Source of the DNA: Pithys albifrons albifrons
Taxonomy: Eukaryota > Chordata > Aves > Passeriformes > Thamnophilidae
Direction of reading: 5' to 3'
Length of the DNA: 64,000 nt
Assembly: GCF_047495875.1 (NCBI RefSeq)
Contig: NC_092464.1
Location: 4,250,737-4,314,736 of the forward strand
The notes under the pieces are model-generated. The model worked only from the letters and a program-made list of their open reading frames with translations. It was not told the origin of the DNA and searched no databases. This document shows, in pieces, positions 13,201-23,279 of the stretch. Both the position numbers and the translations under genes were made by a program. How positions within the stretch are numbered: the stretch's first letter is position 1; the number at the start of each line of letters is the position of its first letter.

Positions 13201-14035
13201 AATTGGAAGAAAAATAGAGTGAAGAAGAGAAGGAGAAGCTGAATGACAATCAAACAAGAGCTGAGCAGTAGTCCAGGATGAGAACAGTGAAAAATGACCA
13301 TGGAAAGAAAAGGGGAAAAGATTTAAAGTGAGTTGGAGAGAGGAGCAAAACTGGAATAAATGTTGCAAAGAGACTCATTTAAACACTGGTCAAAAAAACC
13401 CATAAACTCTTACACTCACCACTGCATGGCAATGGAGTTTGGCATCTGCAGACCCTGATCAGTAACCAGCATCTGAGGTGACTCTTGCGAGATACAAACC
13501 TCTGAAAAGAGCAAGTGTTGCAGACACTGCCAGCAGATTTTCCTCTGCATATGTTGCTTTTTGGTGACTGAAGCTGCCAGCTCGAGAGAGGGTTGTGAGA
13601 TGAAGCTTTCTCTTTTTTTCCTCACTTTAGAGATGAGGGAAGAAACTGTGGAAAACTCTTTGGGGCACAGAAACGGCTGTTGTCAAAGTTGGAGCCCACC
13701 TGGCTCCCACCCCCCAGTTCTACTTCATTCTTTCTCTCATGCTGTGCCCCACATAACCAGAGGCTTTCCAAAAACACCCAGTCACTGTTGCCACAGGAGA
13801 AATGTATAGTCTATCAAAGCTCATATTGAAGAATAGCCTTTATAATGTACTGTTTATGACATTGATCCACTGGTTCAACAAGCCCAAGGAAGAAAGGGAA
13901 GAAGAAACAGATGATTTGTAAAATCTGGTTTCTGAAAGACAAAATTTAAACTAAATAAAAAGAATAAAATACAATCAAGTCGCTCTGGAACCCAAAAATA
14001 CTTAAAGAGAAGAGGTTTAAATCAGATGCCAAGAA
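10216..14035. other. No recognised gene or repeat
   Basis: Mostly AT-rich, with small simple tracts (a C-rich stretch near 10480-10530 and short A/T runs near 12880 and 12300). The longest frames (11729-12076 plus, 13078-13368 minus) have no recognisable motifs and are plausible chance frames. No transposon ends are visible. Confidence 0.45.
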
Positions 14036-14262
14036 GAAATTTTAAGATGTTAGGAAGAAATTCCTCACCATGAGGGTGGGCAGGCCCTGGCACAGGTTGC
14101 CCAGAGAAGCTGTGGCTGCTCCATCCCTGGAAATGTCCAAGGCAGGGTTGGATGAGGCTTGGAGCAACCTGGGCTGGTGGAAGGTTTCCCATGGCAGGGA
14201 GGTGGAACATGATGATCTTTGAAGTCCTTTCCAACCCAAATCCCTCTATGATTCCATGACAC
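14036..14262 (+). mobile_element. CR1 LINE 3' end, sense on plus
   Basis: A clean 3' fragment: 'ttaggaagaaattcctcacc', 'gcccagagaagctgtggctg', 'ggagcaacctgggctggtgg', 'gtcctttccaaccc', ending 'tctatgattccatga'. It is 5'-truncated. The three overlapping minus-strand frames 14022-14273 are repeat-derived. Confidence 0.95.
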
Positions 14263-15330
14263 TGTCCCCCCACAGCCTGGCTGCTGTGTCAGGCAGTTGT
14301 ATCCATGTTTTTCTTATGGATCTTATGCTTTTCAGACATAAGACTCTGCAGCCTGCACTGCTGCTACAGTGAAGGAAAACAGCTCAGACACCTTGCAGAG
14401 TTTGCCATCTGATTTTCATGGCATAATTCCCTCTGCAAGCAAAAGGAAATACACTGACAGCATCTACAGAACTTCATGTTTTGTGAGACCTCTTTGGGTT
14501 TTTTTGAGTGGGAAAAGCAATTCAGGCAATGATGTGAATATGCACTTCTACCTCAGGCTGTAACTTAGCAACAACAGCAACCCCAAATCAGAAGGACTCT
14601 TATCCAATGTACTGGGGAGCACAGCAAGTCAGACACCAGGGGCAACTGTGTGGCTGGGGTCAGCTAAGTTTTTCTGTAAGTTAGTTCTGATAGCAACTTT
14701 TAAAATCCAAATACAGGAAGGAGGAGAAGAGCCTCTCCCAAAGCTGGAAGGAGGTTTATTATTTATCACTACACTGCTGTGCTGCTGGAGTAAAGACTTG
14801 GAGGACTTTTTTTGCTGACAGCTCTTTGCCCTTGAAGTGGTATCTCTGTTGCTGGAAACTCCATATTGGAGAGAGAAACCACCCAAAATTTTTTTGCAGG
14901 GAGTTTCTGGTGTCTCCTAAAATTAAAGTCCAGAAGGCTGAAGAAAAATAACCCCTTTCTTTCTTGCCAATGGACTTCCAGGGGACTGGAAAGCTCAACA
15001 GATCATCAGACTGGAAACAGAGGCATTAGTAGTTCAAAGTCTGAGTGGTGACTGGTTCTGAGCAATGTTCCTCAAGGGTGAAATGAGTCCCCCTAGATTA
15101 AAATTGGAGCTATAGAGCTCCCAGTATGGTTAGAGCTTTGGAAATTATCTGATTTCAATAAACAATGACTCTAAGGAGGCTTCAGCCCTCAGGATTGAAA
15201 CCAGTAGGGTAAGATCATCCCATTTTTGTGAAAGGACAGACTTGGTGTTGCTTTCAGCTGTTTAAATGATGAGACATCCCAAGGAAAAATGGGATTGTGT
15301 CATCACTGTTAACTCATATTCCATGAGAAC
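14263..15330. other. No recognised gene or repeat
   Basis: No exon or transposable element is recognised. Overlapping frames at 14629-15051 lie on opposite strands over the same bases and are not supported by any motif. Confidence 0.45.
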
Positions 15331-15672
15331 AGAATCATAGGATATCCTGACTTGGAAGGGACCCACAAGGATCATCAAGTCCAGCTCCTGGCCCTGCACA
15401 GAACAGTCCCAGGAATCCCTCCATGTGCCTGAGAGTGTTGTCCAAACCCTCCTGGAGCTCTGGCAGCCTTGGTGCTGTTCCCACTGCCCTGGCAAGCCTG
15501 GTCAGTGCCCACCACCCTCTGGGGGAAGAACGTTTTCCTAATACTCAACCTAAACCTCCCTTGGCACAACTTTGTGCCATTCCCTTGGGCCCTGTCACTG
15601 GCCAGAGAGCAGAGATCAGTGCCTGCCCCTCCTCCTTCCCTCCTGAGAAAGCTGCAGACCACCATGGGCAAT
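15331..15672 (-). mobile_element. CR1 fragment (CR1-X-like), minus
   Basis: A 340-bp copy with 'agaatcataggatatcctga', 'ggacccacaaggatcatcaa', 'acagtcccaggaatcc' and 'caccctctgggggaagaac'. The 'gggacccacaaggatcatcaagtcca' type of tail is also the 3' tail of the tRNA-headed SINE at 40534-40676, which fits a shared retrotransposition machinery. The overlapping frames on both strands (15375-15702) are repeat-derived. Confidence 0.88.
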
Positions 15673-16587
15673 AAAACCCCCCTCTGGTTTGGGCTGACTT
15701 AGTACAAGGCTCACCACAAACCAGTTACCACACGTAAAACAGGAAACTGCACACGAGTATCTTCTGCCTCACATTTAGAAAGAATATTAAGATTTACAGC
15801 AAGAACTACCCAAGGGGTGGACAGCAACAGTTCCATGCAATTACAAGAGTAACTTCAGAATAAAAAGCAAGCCCCAGATGCAAACATCTGCTCACAGCAA
15901 AAGCTGACACTGCACATTTCTGTGTTGCACAAAACATAATCAAGATTCAATCTGCCGGTTTTATTCTCAGGGTTGTTAAGAATTCAAAGTGCATTTTCAT
16001 GTTCATCATCACATTGTTTCAGATTCATCTGTCTTTCAGCCAGGGGTACTCAAATGGATGTATTTCACACCCAATGGATTCTGTTACTGTTGTAACCCTT
16101 TAAAAAAAGGTAGATGTAAAAATCTCAGCTGAATAAACTGATATTTTGCAATATTTGTGACTCCCCATTAGATCAAGGGCTATTCTACTTCTTCTTTCCA
16201 ACACTAGAAACTGGAGGACCTTTCCACTATTGCAAGAAAATGGTGCAGTGTCAAAAGAAATACAAATAAACAACATTAAGGAATTTGTCTGACAGATTTA
16301 GTTATGCTAAAGACAGTTTGAGAATCCTTTCATTACTCAAAATGATCAGAATGCATTTTAAGAATAAAAAGAAGGAAAAAAATAAATCAGACAATGCTTT
16401 CTAGGCCATGAAAGCAAACATGTAGCTGAAATTAAAAGTAAAATAAAGATCATATTCTGTACATTTAATATGCCTTGAAAAGGAACAATAATTTTGATAA
16501 ACATTAAGAATAATGAAGGTATGATAAAAAATTAAAAACAAAGCAAAACTGATATATGGGATCATCACACAGTCTTGCTGCCTGTTG
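15673..16587. other. No recognised gene or repeat
   Basis: AT-rich sequence with many short A runs. No frame above 90 codons and no element boundary is visible. Confidence 0.45.
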
Positions 16588-16925
16588 TAGGTGTGAGGTC
16601 CTGCACCTGGGGAGGAATAGCCCAGCACCAGGACAGCTTAGGGGTTGAGCTGATAAAAAGCAGGACCTGAAGGTCATGGTGACCACCAACTTAACCATGA
16701 TCCAACAATGTGCCTTTGAAGCCAAGAAATCCAGTGGTATCTCAGGGTTTATTAGGAAGAGTGTGACCAACAGGTTGAGGGAGGGAAGCCTGTCCCTCTA
16801 CTCTGCCCTGATGGAGCCACATCCGGAATTCCGTGCCCAGTTCTGGGCTCCTCAGCTCAAGACACACTGGGGAGGGTCCCCTGGAGAGCCAAGGTGATGA
16901 TTAGGAAGGGACTGGAGCATCTCTC
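16588..16925 (+). mobile_element. CR1 ORF2 3' coding remnant, sense on plus
   Basis: This is an internal CR1 segment, from the C-terminal coding part of ORF2 rather than the 3' UTR. It has 'gaggtcctgcacctgggg', 'caacaatgtgcctttgaagc', 'gtgaccaacaggttgaggga', 'cccctctactctgccctgat'-like text and 'cagttctgggctcctcagct'. Stops and indels break the frame, so it is a dead copy. The homologous place in an intact CR1 lies several hundred bp upstream of the tail; that tail is missing here, so the right side is truncated or deleted near 16925. Confidence 0.85.
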
Positions 16926-19900
16926 TGTTCTCCCTGTGACACAAACACGTGAAGAGAACAAAGGCAAAGCCTCCCTGTTTCTGTGCTCTGTACAGTGTGT
17001 TCCCTTCTCGAGGATGTTGCTGGGAGCAACAGGAAAAGAGGGATCTTAATAAGGAGCATTGATTGCAAATGAAAGGAAGTAGCCTCAGGATTCCAAAGGT
17101 CATTTTTGAGCAGAGTGGGTGACAGAAGCTCTGCCCAGGGAGGCACAGGATGGAACAGCTCTTCTTGAGCTCTCCAAATGCACAGGTAGAGGAAGAGAAA
17201 ATGACAAGAACATGATTAATAGAGGCCCAAAAATTCAGTAGGAGGCCTAAACAAGGAGCACAAAAAGTGAGTGTTTGAATCAGAAATGAGTTTGTTTATT
17301 GTTGGGAAAAAAAAAAAAGGAGATTTTTACACTGCCTAAGAACAAAGACAGATCCGTGTCCCCACCAAGATAAAATCCTGTGGGTGAGCTCAGAGTCTAC
17401 TTGACTGAAATTACAAGAGTGGAGACAACATTCCAAGATGGCACTTTAACTCAGGAAGTCTGTAATATCTGGTGGTTCCAGAGGTTACAAATGTCCTCCA
17501 GGGCACAAGAAAGATCCTCAGGGGTTCAGTGTGAAGACTGGAATGGCAGTAAAAAGCTGGTGGTGTTTCATTTGTTGCTATGCTGAAGAAAATGAGAAGC
17601 ACTGAAAACATTAAATTAGCATTTTCCTCATGGCCAGGATGTTGAGAGGCTGAAACTCAGGAGCACAATAACTGTGTTTGTCACTTCCTTTTGCATTTCC
17701 TTCTTCCCAACATGACTTCTTAAATATTTCCCTGTGCTTGTGTCTGAATTCCTGACTGCTTCCTTAGGAGCCTTCCTTTGGAATTATCTTTGATATTCAA
17801 AGAGCTTTTACATTTCAAACAGGTCTCTTATTCTTTACTTCTCATTAAAAATTATTATATGAAAGAATCATTTTGATGTATTATACAGATATTTTACAAA
17901 GAAAAGGATTAAAGCAGAAAGTGGATGGGACCACAATAAAATATTTTACTGAAAAGCACAGATAAGGATTCATTAAATAACTGGGGAATCCACATGAATA
18001 ATTTCAGAGAAGGGAAAGTTTTATTCCAAACAGCAGTAGAAAAATAGGCAAGAAAATTCCTTCATCCTTCAGAAGATTATCTGGAGGTCTGTCATTAAAG
18101 ATGGGTTTTAAGGTGATTTTTTAACATGAATTTTGAACCAGAGTTTCTCTCTAGGCCAAAGTACTTCAACCAGGAGTTGAGCAATTGCAAGAAAACATTA
18201 TTCAAAGTAGCACAGAGTCCTCAGTTACTGAAGGAAGTAACCCCTGTTTGGATGAAACAGAGGAGAAGAAAGGGTTCTAAAAATGTGATGTGTCAATCTC
18301 ACATCAGATCTCCTCTGTCACTGGGTGGGAATGATGTTCACCCACTACTGAGTCATCTAAAGAAACTTTCATAAATCAAACATGGACTAAAACTTGCTAT
18401 TAGAAGTAGGGCAGGAAAATAAAGAACACAGGGGGAAGGATGGAAAAAGAATTGTAGGAAATAACAGTAATAGTGGGAAGTGAACAAAGAGGAAAATGGA
18501 AAAGTCAAAATTAAGACCAGCAGAAAAGCACATGAGGAAATGGAGGCATTTGGTGGAATTTTGTTGTCCTAATTCAGGAACTGAAAGACTGAAGCCTGAA
18601 ATGCCAACATTTCCCTTGGTATTAATGTCCAAAATATGAGATGTTACTATAATTTTACAGAACTCACTGCTCAGTGAAGGTGGGAATATTTAACTGTCAG
18701 CAGTAAAAGTTCATATTTACAGAAAATTCAAGGCAATAAAATAGTAATTGTAGTTATTAGGATGAGTCAAAAAATGGTAAATGACATGGAAGTCAGTGAA
18801 GGACAGACTTACAATATATGTTAAAAATGAGCTTAAAGTGGAAGGGCAAAATAATTGTGCAAAAAGTGTTAGAAGAGCAATGACTATTATAAGAAATAGC
18901 TGTTGTCTCAAAAGAGAAATAAGAGGTTCTGGAAAAGCTACAGATTTTTCTACCCTTACTTAAAGCAAGAGATAACAGAAATTAAACAGTTCCTGAAGAA
19001 ACTGCCCTTGTCTCAGGTAGAAAATTCCTGTATTGTGTCAATTTTCTCTTTGTAAAAGTGACTGTATTCAAAAGTCTAATGGCAAAGCTCAGAAACATTT
19101 ATGTTTAATTTTATGAAACTGTTAAAAACTTCATTGTGGAAGGCAAACATATTCCCTCCTCCAGACCTGCTGGATACCCCAGAGCTCTATTAGCATGGAG
19201 CAATTTTTCCTGAAAACTAGAAATAATATGGGAAGAAGGTAGGAACTGATTTCATACTGGTTTCTGTGTGTACACCCAGAGAAATGATGATTTCACATCC
19301 AGAAATAATTTATTACAACCTCTGGGCACAAAGAAATTTCCTTGTCTGAAAAAAACTCCAACATTTCTATGGGTGCCATTTTGGGAGAAAATCGATTTCA
19401 GTGGTAAATTCAAAATGTAAATGTTTGTTTTCCATAAAGATCCTTGAGTTTGCACACTCTGTTTCCCTTTATGTGAACCCTTCCCAGGCTTCATTTTGCA
19501 CAGACTGGCTGAAAACAACCACTGCATATCAAGTCTTTGGAAAGCTGCAATAGCCCCTTCCTCACACAGTTCTTGAGTATTTCACAATTTAGAGAAATAC
19601 TGAATATTTTTAAATTGTTTTAATGCAACCCTAGCAACATAATATTTTAAAAATTTGAATAAAACTATGCAAGGTTTTTTTCTTTTAAATAAGAAAATTT
19701 ATGATCCTCTTCAGAGATTAAGAATTAGACAGAAATTATATTTATTTTTCCTGAAAAACAGAAATTAAATCTCTGGACAACCTCTACTGTCATATTGCAT
19801 TTTAGTTTGGATGCTCATCCATAGAGGTGTCACATCTTCAAAATTGGAAGCTTTTTCCTCCCAGGAGGAAAAATTAAGGAATAGAAGTGAGAATACAAGC

Positions 19901-20094
19901 CATCATTTATATATTATTTTTCAACATAAACAAAAATTTACCTCCATCCCACCATGGGCTGGAGAGTGATGGAAGGATTGAATGTGCAGGTATTTCAGAC
20001 TAAGCTTGAACCAAATTTTGAGGCAATCACTGCAGGCAGATGAGGAGCATCTTGAAAGGACATGCAAGGCAGACCACAAACATGCAGAAAGTGT
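16926..20094. other. No recognised gene or repeat
   Basis: Three kilobases, very A-rich between 17800 and 19750, without recognisable elements or exons. Frames are under 95 codons and unsupported. The retrotransposon remnant at 20095 may begin earlier than marked, because diverged coding sequence upstream could not be recognised. Confidence 0.4.
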
Positions 20095-20347
20095 GTGATT
20101 ACCACTGGAGGTAGAAGAGGCATACAGAGCCTTCGGAAAACTCCATAGAAGAGTCTGGTCCAATAAACACCTGAAGAAAAGTACAAAGATCAGTGTCTAC
20201 AGAGCCATTGTACTGTCTACTCTCTTATATGGGTCTGAATCCTGGGTCATCTACCACCACCACCTGCAGCTTCTCGAATGCTTCCATCAGCGCTGCCTCC
20301 GTTCAATCCTAAACATCCACTGGTCTGATTACGTGACCAATGTGTCT
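20095..20347 (+). pseudogene. Reverse-transcriptase C-terminal region, broken
   Basis: One plus-strand frame is open from just after a TGA near 20093 and reads a typical LINE RT tail. It contains Ala-Phe-Gly-Lys-Leu-His, then VYRAIVLSTLLYGSESW, then His-His-His-Leu-Gln-Leu-Leu-Glu-Cys-Phe-His-Gln-Arg-Cys-Leu-Arg, then Ile-Leu-Asn-Ile-His-Trp-Ser-Asp. The LLYGSE and FHxRCLRxIL patterns are family hallmarks. Near 20347-20364 the homology jumps to another frame, which continues Arg-Ile-Glu-Ala-Met-Leu and Cys-Trp-Ala-Gly-His-Ile-Ser-Arg-Met-Glu-Asp-His, so a frameshift separates the two parts. There is no start codon and no promoter; it is a 5'-truncated relic. Confidence 0.82.
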
Positions 20348-20406
20348 GTTCTGAACAGGCAGGGTCACCAGGATCGAGGCCATGCTGATGAGAACGCAGC
20401 TGTGCT

Positions 20407-20964
20407 GGGCAGGGCACATCTCCAGGATGGAGGATCACCCAGTGCCCAGGGCACGTCTCCAGGATGGAGGACCACCCACCGCCCAGGGCACGTCTCCAGG
20501 ATGAAGGATCACCCACTGCCCAGGGCACGTCTCCAGGATGGAGGATCACCCACTGCCCAGGGCACGTCTCCAGGATGGAGGATCACCCACCGCCCAGGGC
20601 ACGTCTCCAGGATGGAGGATCACCCACCGCCCAGGGCACGTCTCCAGGATGGAGGATCGCCCACTGCCCAGGGCACGTCTCCAGGATGGAGGATCACCCA
20701 CTGCCCGGGGCACGTCTCCAGGATGGAGGATCACCCACTGCCCAGGGCACGTCTCCAGGATGGAGGATCACCCACTGCCCGGGGCACGTCTCCAGGATGG
20801 AGGATCACCCACTGCCCGGGGCACGTCTCCAGGATGGAGGATCACCCACTGCCCAGGTCACGTCTCCAGGATGGAGGATCACCCACTGCCCAGGGCACAT
20901 CTCCAGGATGGAGGATCACCCACCGCCCAGGGCACGTCTCCAGGATGGAGGATCACCCACTGCC
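20407..20964 (+). repeat. 37-bp minisatellite, 15 copies, in retrotransposon coding sequence
   Basis: Units begin 'ggatggaggatcaccc' and continue 'actgcccagggcacgtctcca'-like text. Starts run from 20425 to 20943 in steps of exactly 37 bp (14 x 37 = 518), with the last copy partial. Differences are few: CAC/CGC, GGG/AGG, one GTC, one TGAAGG in copy 3, and CACATC in the first copy's lead-in and in copy 13 in place of CACGTC. The unit corresponds to the ancestral codons for Gly-His-Ile-Ser-Arg-Met-Glu-Asp-His-Pro-x-Pro, so the array grew inside that motif. Since 37 is one more than a multiple of three, successive copies rotate through all three frames, and a 37-residue protein period appears in each. 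Confidence 0.97.
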
Positions 20965-21372
20965 TCTCAAAGATTGTGCTCTATGGTGAACTCGCCACCG
21001 GCTGCCGCAAGAGAGGAGCCCCGAAGAAGAGATACAAGGACTCCCTGAAACAACACCTCAGCCTTGGCCATATTGACTGCCACCAATGGTCCACTCTGGC
21101 CTCCAATTGGGATTCATGGAGACACACCATTCACGACGCTGCTGCTTCCTTTGAGAATGCACGGAGGGTCAGTCTGGAGGAGAAAAGACAAGGCAGACAG
21201 AACCGTTCCTTGCCAATGTCCCCAAGGGAGATGTTCCCCTGTGCCTTTTGTGACCGGACCTGCCTATCCCGTATCGGCCTTTTTAGCCACCAGCAGCTTG
21301 GAGCAAGCGTGGGTAGTGCCCTTCCCACATCTTCGTTCGTGAAGCCTGGCCATGATGATGATGAGAAGAATA
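20965..21372 (+). pseudogene. Retrotransposon C-terminal basic segment and zinc-finger-like end
   Basis: Downstream of the array, the frame starting at 20970 reads Lys-Ile-Val-Leu-Tyr-Gly-Glu-Leu-Ala-Thr-Gly, then Lys-Arg-Gly-Ala-Pro-Lys-Lys-Arg-Tyr-Lys-Asp. A Trp-rich stretch follows (Gln-Trp, Asp-Ser-Trp-Arg), and at about 21237-21293 a finger-like Cys-x2-Cys...His motif: FPCAFCDRTCLSRIGLFSHQ. Such a terminal finger presumably binds nucleic acid. The frame stays open to 21551, past the likely end of the element, and the last finger residues look altered. No stop interrupts this segment, but it has no start of its own, so I call it a relic rather than a gene. A captured or expressed product cannot be excluded. 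Confidence 0.75.
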
Positions 21373-22980
21373 GTCCCAGCAGAACAAGGACCATCACTCA
21401 TGGTCTCTGGTCTCTGATTTTTTATTTCAAGATACATGGCCTGACCTGCCCAACCATGGCAGGAGACACTAGGAATTTTTGCAGCTCTGTCACTAAATTC
21501 CCCAGAATTCCCATTCAGCTACACCTGCCTCAGGATTTAACACCAAAATAAAGGTAGTCACCTATTTTTTCCTCCCACTGGAAGAAAAGAGGATCAAGGA
21601 CATGGTGAGAAAAAGGAGAGCTGTGCATTGTGCAGTGTTTGTTACACCGGTCCAACATTCCCTTAGCCCTGCTCCAAAGGGACCCATCAGTGAATTCAGG
21701 ATCTGTCTTTTGTTTCCCTCACATCCTCTCAATGTCTCAAAATTCCTAAGGGATGAATCCAAGTCATGCTCAGGGAAAAGAGCAAACACAAAGCTCCTGT
21801 GTCAAGGACTGAGAATGTATTCCCAGTATTGTTCCTTGTCATTCTCATCTCCTTATCATTTTGTTTCAATTACCTGTTTTTGGGGAAAGAAGGACAGTAA
21901 GAAGACAGACATTTTAAATACCCAAACTGCACTGGGTCAGGGTTTTTTACAACATTCAGGAGACCATTTTCTTATATTAACTCTTGGGTTTCTAATGCTG
22001 TCTTGTCTCTATTAATTTTCACAAGGTGAGCAGGGCAGGTAGGCAGACAAAACATTCCCACCCTGAGGAACTGGGAATTCTTGGCTCACGCACCGATAAT
22101 TTATCACCTGTCACACTCACTGTTCATTTTCCAGCCACTCTTAGCAGGATCCAGGCCATTTCTTTCACCTACACCATGACTAAAAGTTCACCCCAATGTC
22201 CAGAAGCTCAGTTTTAACAGTGGAATATTCCCTCACACAAAGAGGAGGGTTTGGGGATGGTTTCAGAGCTCATCAGTGACCCAAGATCCTTGTACCTTGT
22301 TTGTAACTCTGTTCAGAAATGTGATGGGTCTTTTCTCCAGCCCCTCCAAAAATCCATCTGCAGTTAAGGAGAAGGTGATATTCCTCCCCAGTGCTCTGTG
22401 TCCAAGACACACTTGGAATTCAGACTCCCTGTGTGGCAGTGAAACACCCAAGGTCCTGAGAGCAGCTGGCCCAGCCTCCTGCCCATCCTGAGTGTTGCTA
22501 ACTCGGTTATGCCACACAGAGGCAGCCTTTCCCTCAGTTCCAGGAGCTACCAAGGCACAGAACGTGAGCACAGGTCGTGAACAGCAAAGGGTGTTTCTTC
22601 TCCCATGAAACACAGTCCACACAAACCTTCCTTTGTTCAGAAACTCAGCTACAGTTGTCACAACCTGTTCCCATGTTTTTTTCTGGAAGCCCAGGGAGAC
22701 ACAGAACAAGGCTGTGGTGTGTTGGATACTTGCTTGGACTTGGCCCCTTGTCTCCATGTCATTGCAGAAAACAAACAGCAGAAGAGATCAAGAGAAATAT
22801 GATAAAGCATTTGGAGATTTGCTCCATCTGAACTAAGTGTGTAGTTCATATTGAACACAAGATGCTTCTTAGTGTTTCTGTGTCCAGATGGCACAGTCCT
22901 TATTACATGGAAAGGGAATATTCATTCCATAACTTTCCAAAGATTAAATTAATAATAATAGCAAACATAGGCTCTTTTGC

Positions 22981-23010
22981 CTGAATATCTTTTACCTGAA
23001 TATCTTTTAC
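22981..23010. repeat. 15-bp tandem duplication
   Basis: Two identical copies of CTGAATATCTTTTAC stand side by side, 22981-22995 and 22996-23010. Confidence 0.95.
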
Positions 23011-23221
23011 CTTCTCCTTTTCAATTAAAAACAAAAGAAACCTAAACAAAAGCACAAAGCTAATCAGCAAACTTTCTGACACTCCCTTCCTCTGAAAGTA
23101 AGAAGCCATATATTTGAAAGCTTTGTTCTCTCCAATCCTACCTACACTGGCTGCTGTTTTACTCCAGCACAGGAATTGCAAGATGCCATCCAGACTGTCA
23201 GCACCCTTTTCATGCTGTCAG

Positions 23222-23279
23222 ACCAGATCAGAGGAGCTCTCATCACACACACCAGATCACAGGAGCTCTCATCACACAC
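23222..23279. repeat. 29-bp tandem duplication
   Basis: Two adjacent 29-bp units beginning 'accagatca' and containing 'ggagctctcatcacacac', 23222-23250 and 23251-23279, with one visible mismatch (G/C). Confidence 0.93.

Larger units (their letters stand above)
20095..21372 (+). mobile_element. Non-LTR retrotransposon 3' remnant with internal minisatellite
   Basis: This is the C-terminal part of a LINE-type polyprotein that does not read like CR1. In order: a reverse-transcriptase tail region, a Gly-His-Ile-Ser-Arg-Met-Glu-Asp-His block, a 15-copy 37-bp array grown from that block, a Leu-Tyr-Gly-Glu-Leu plus basic segment, and a cysteine finger. It closes with a GATGATGATGAG run (21353-21364) that may mark the 3' UTR. 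Endonuclease and catalytic RT domains are absent (5' truncation), so it cannot mobilise itself. CpG is dense compared with the flanks. The clade is not assigned: the architecture resembles elements common in fish and invertebrates, and RTE-like and jockey-like placements are both possible. Boundaries are estimated by eye. Confidence 0.8.

Noticed and set aside
20538..21551. 337-codon plus frame taken as an intact gene
   Set aside because: It starts inside the minisatellite after a stop in copy 3, has no promoter or ancestral start, and its right part is a truncated retrotransposon C-terminus. Recorded as a pseudogene and repeat instead.
22263..22757. 164-codon minus-strand open frame
   Set aside because: No domain or conserved motif was recognised, and competing plus-strand frames cover the same bases.
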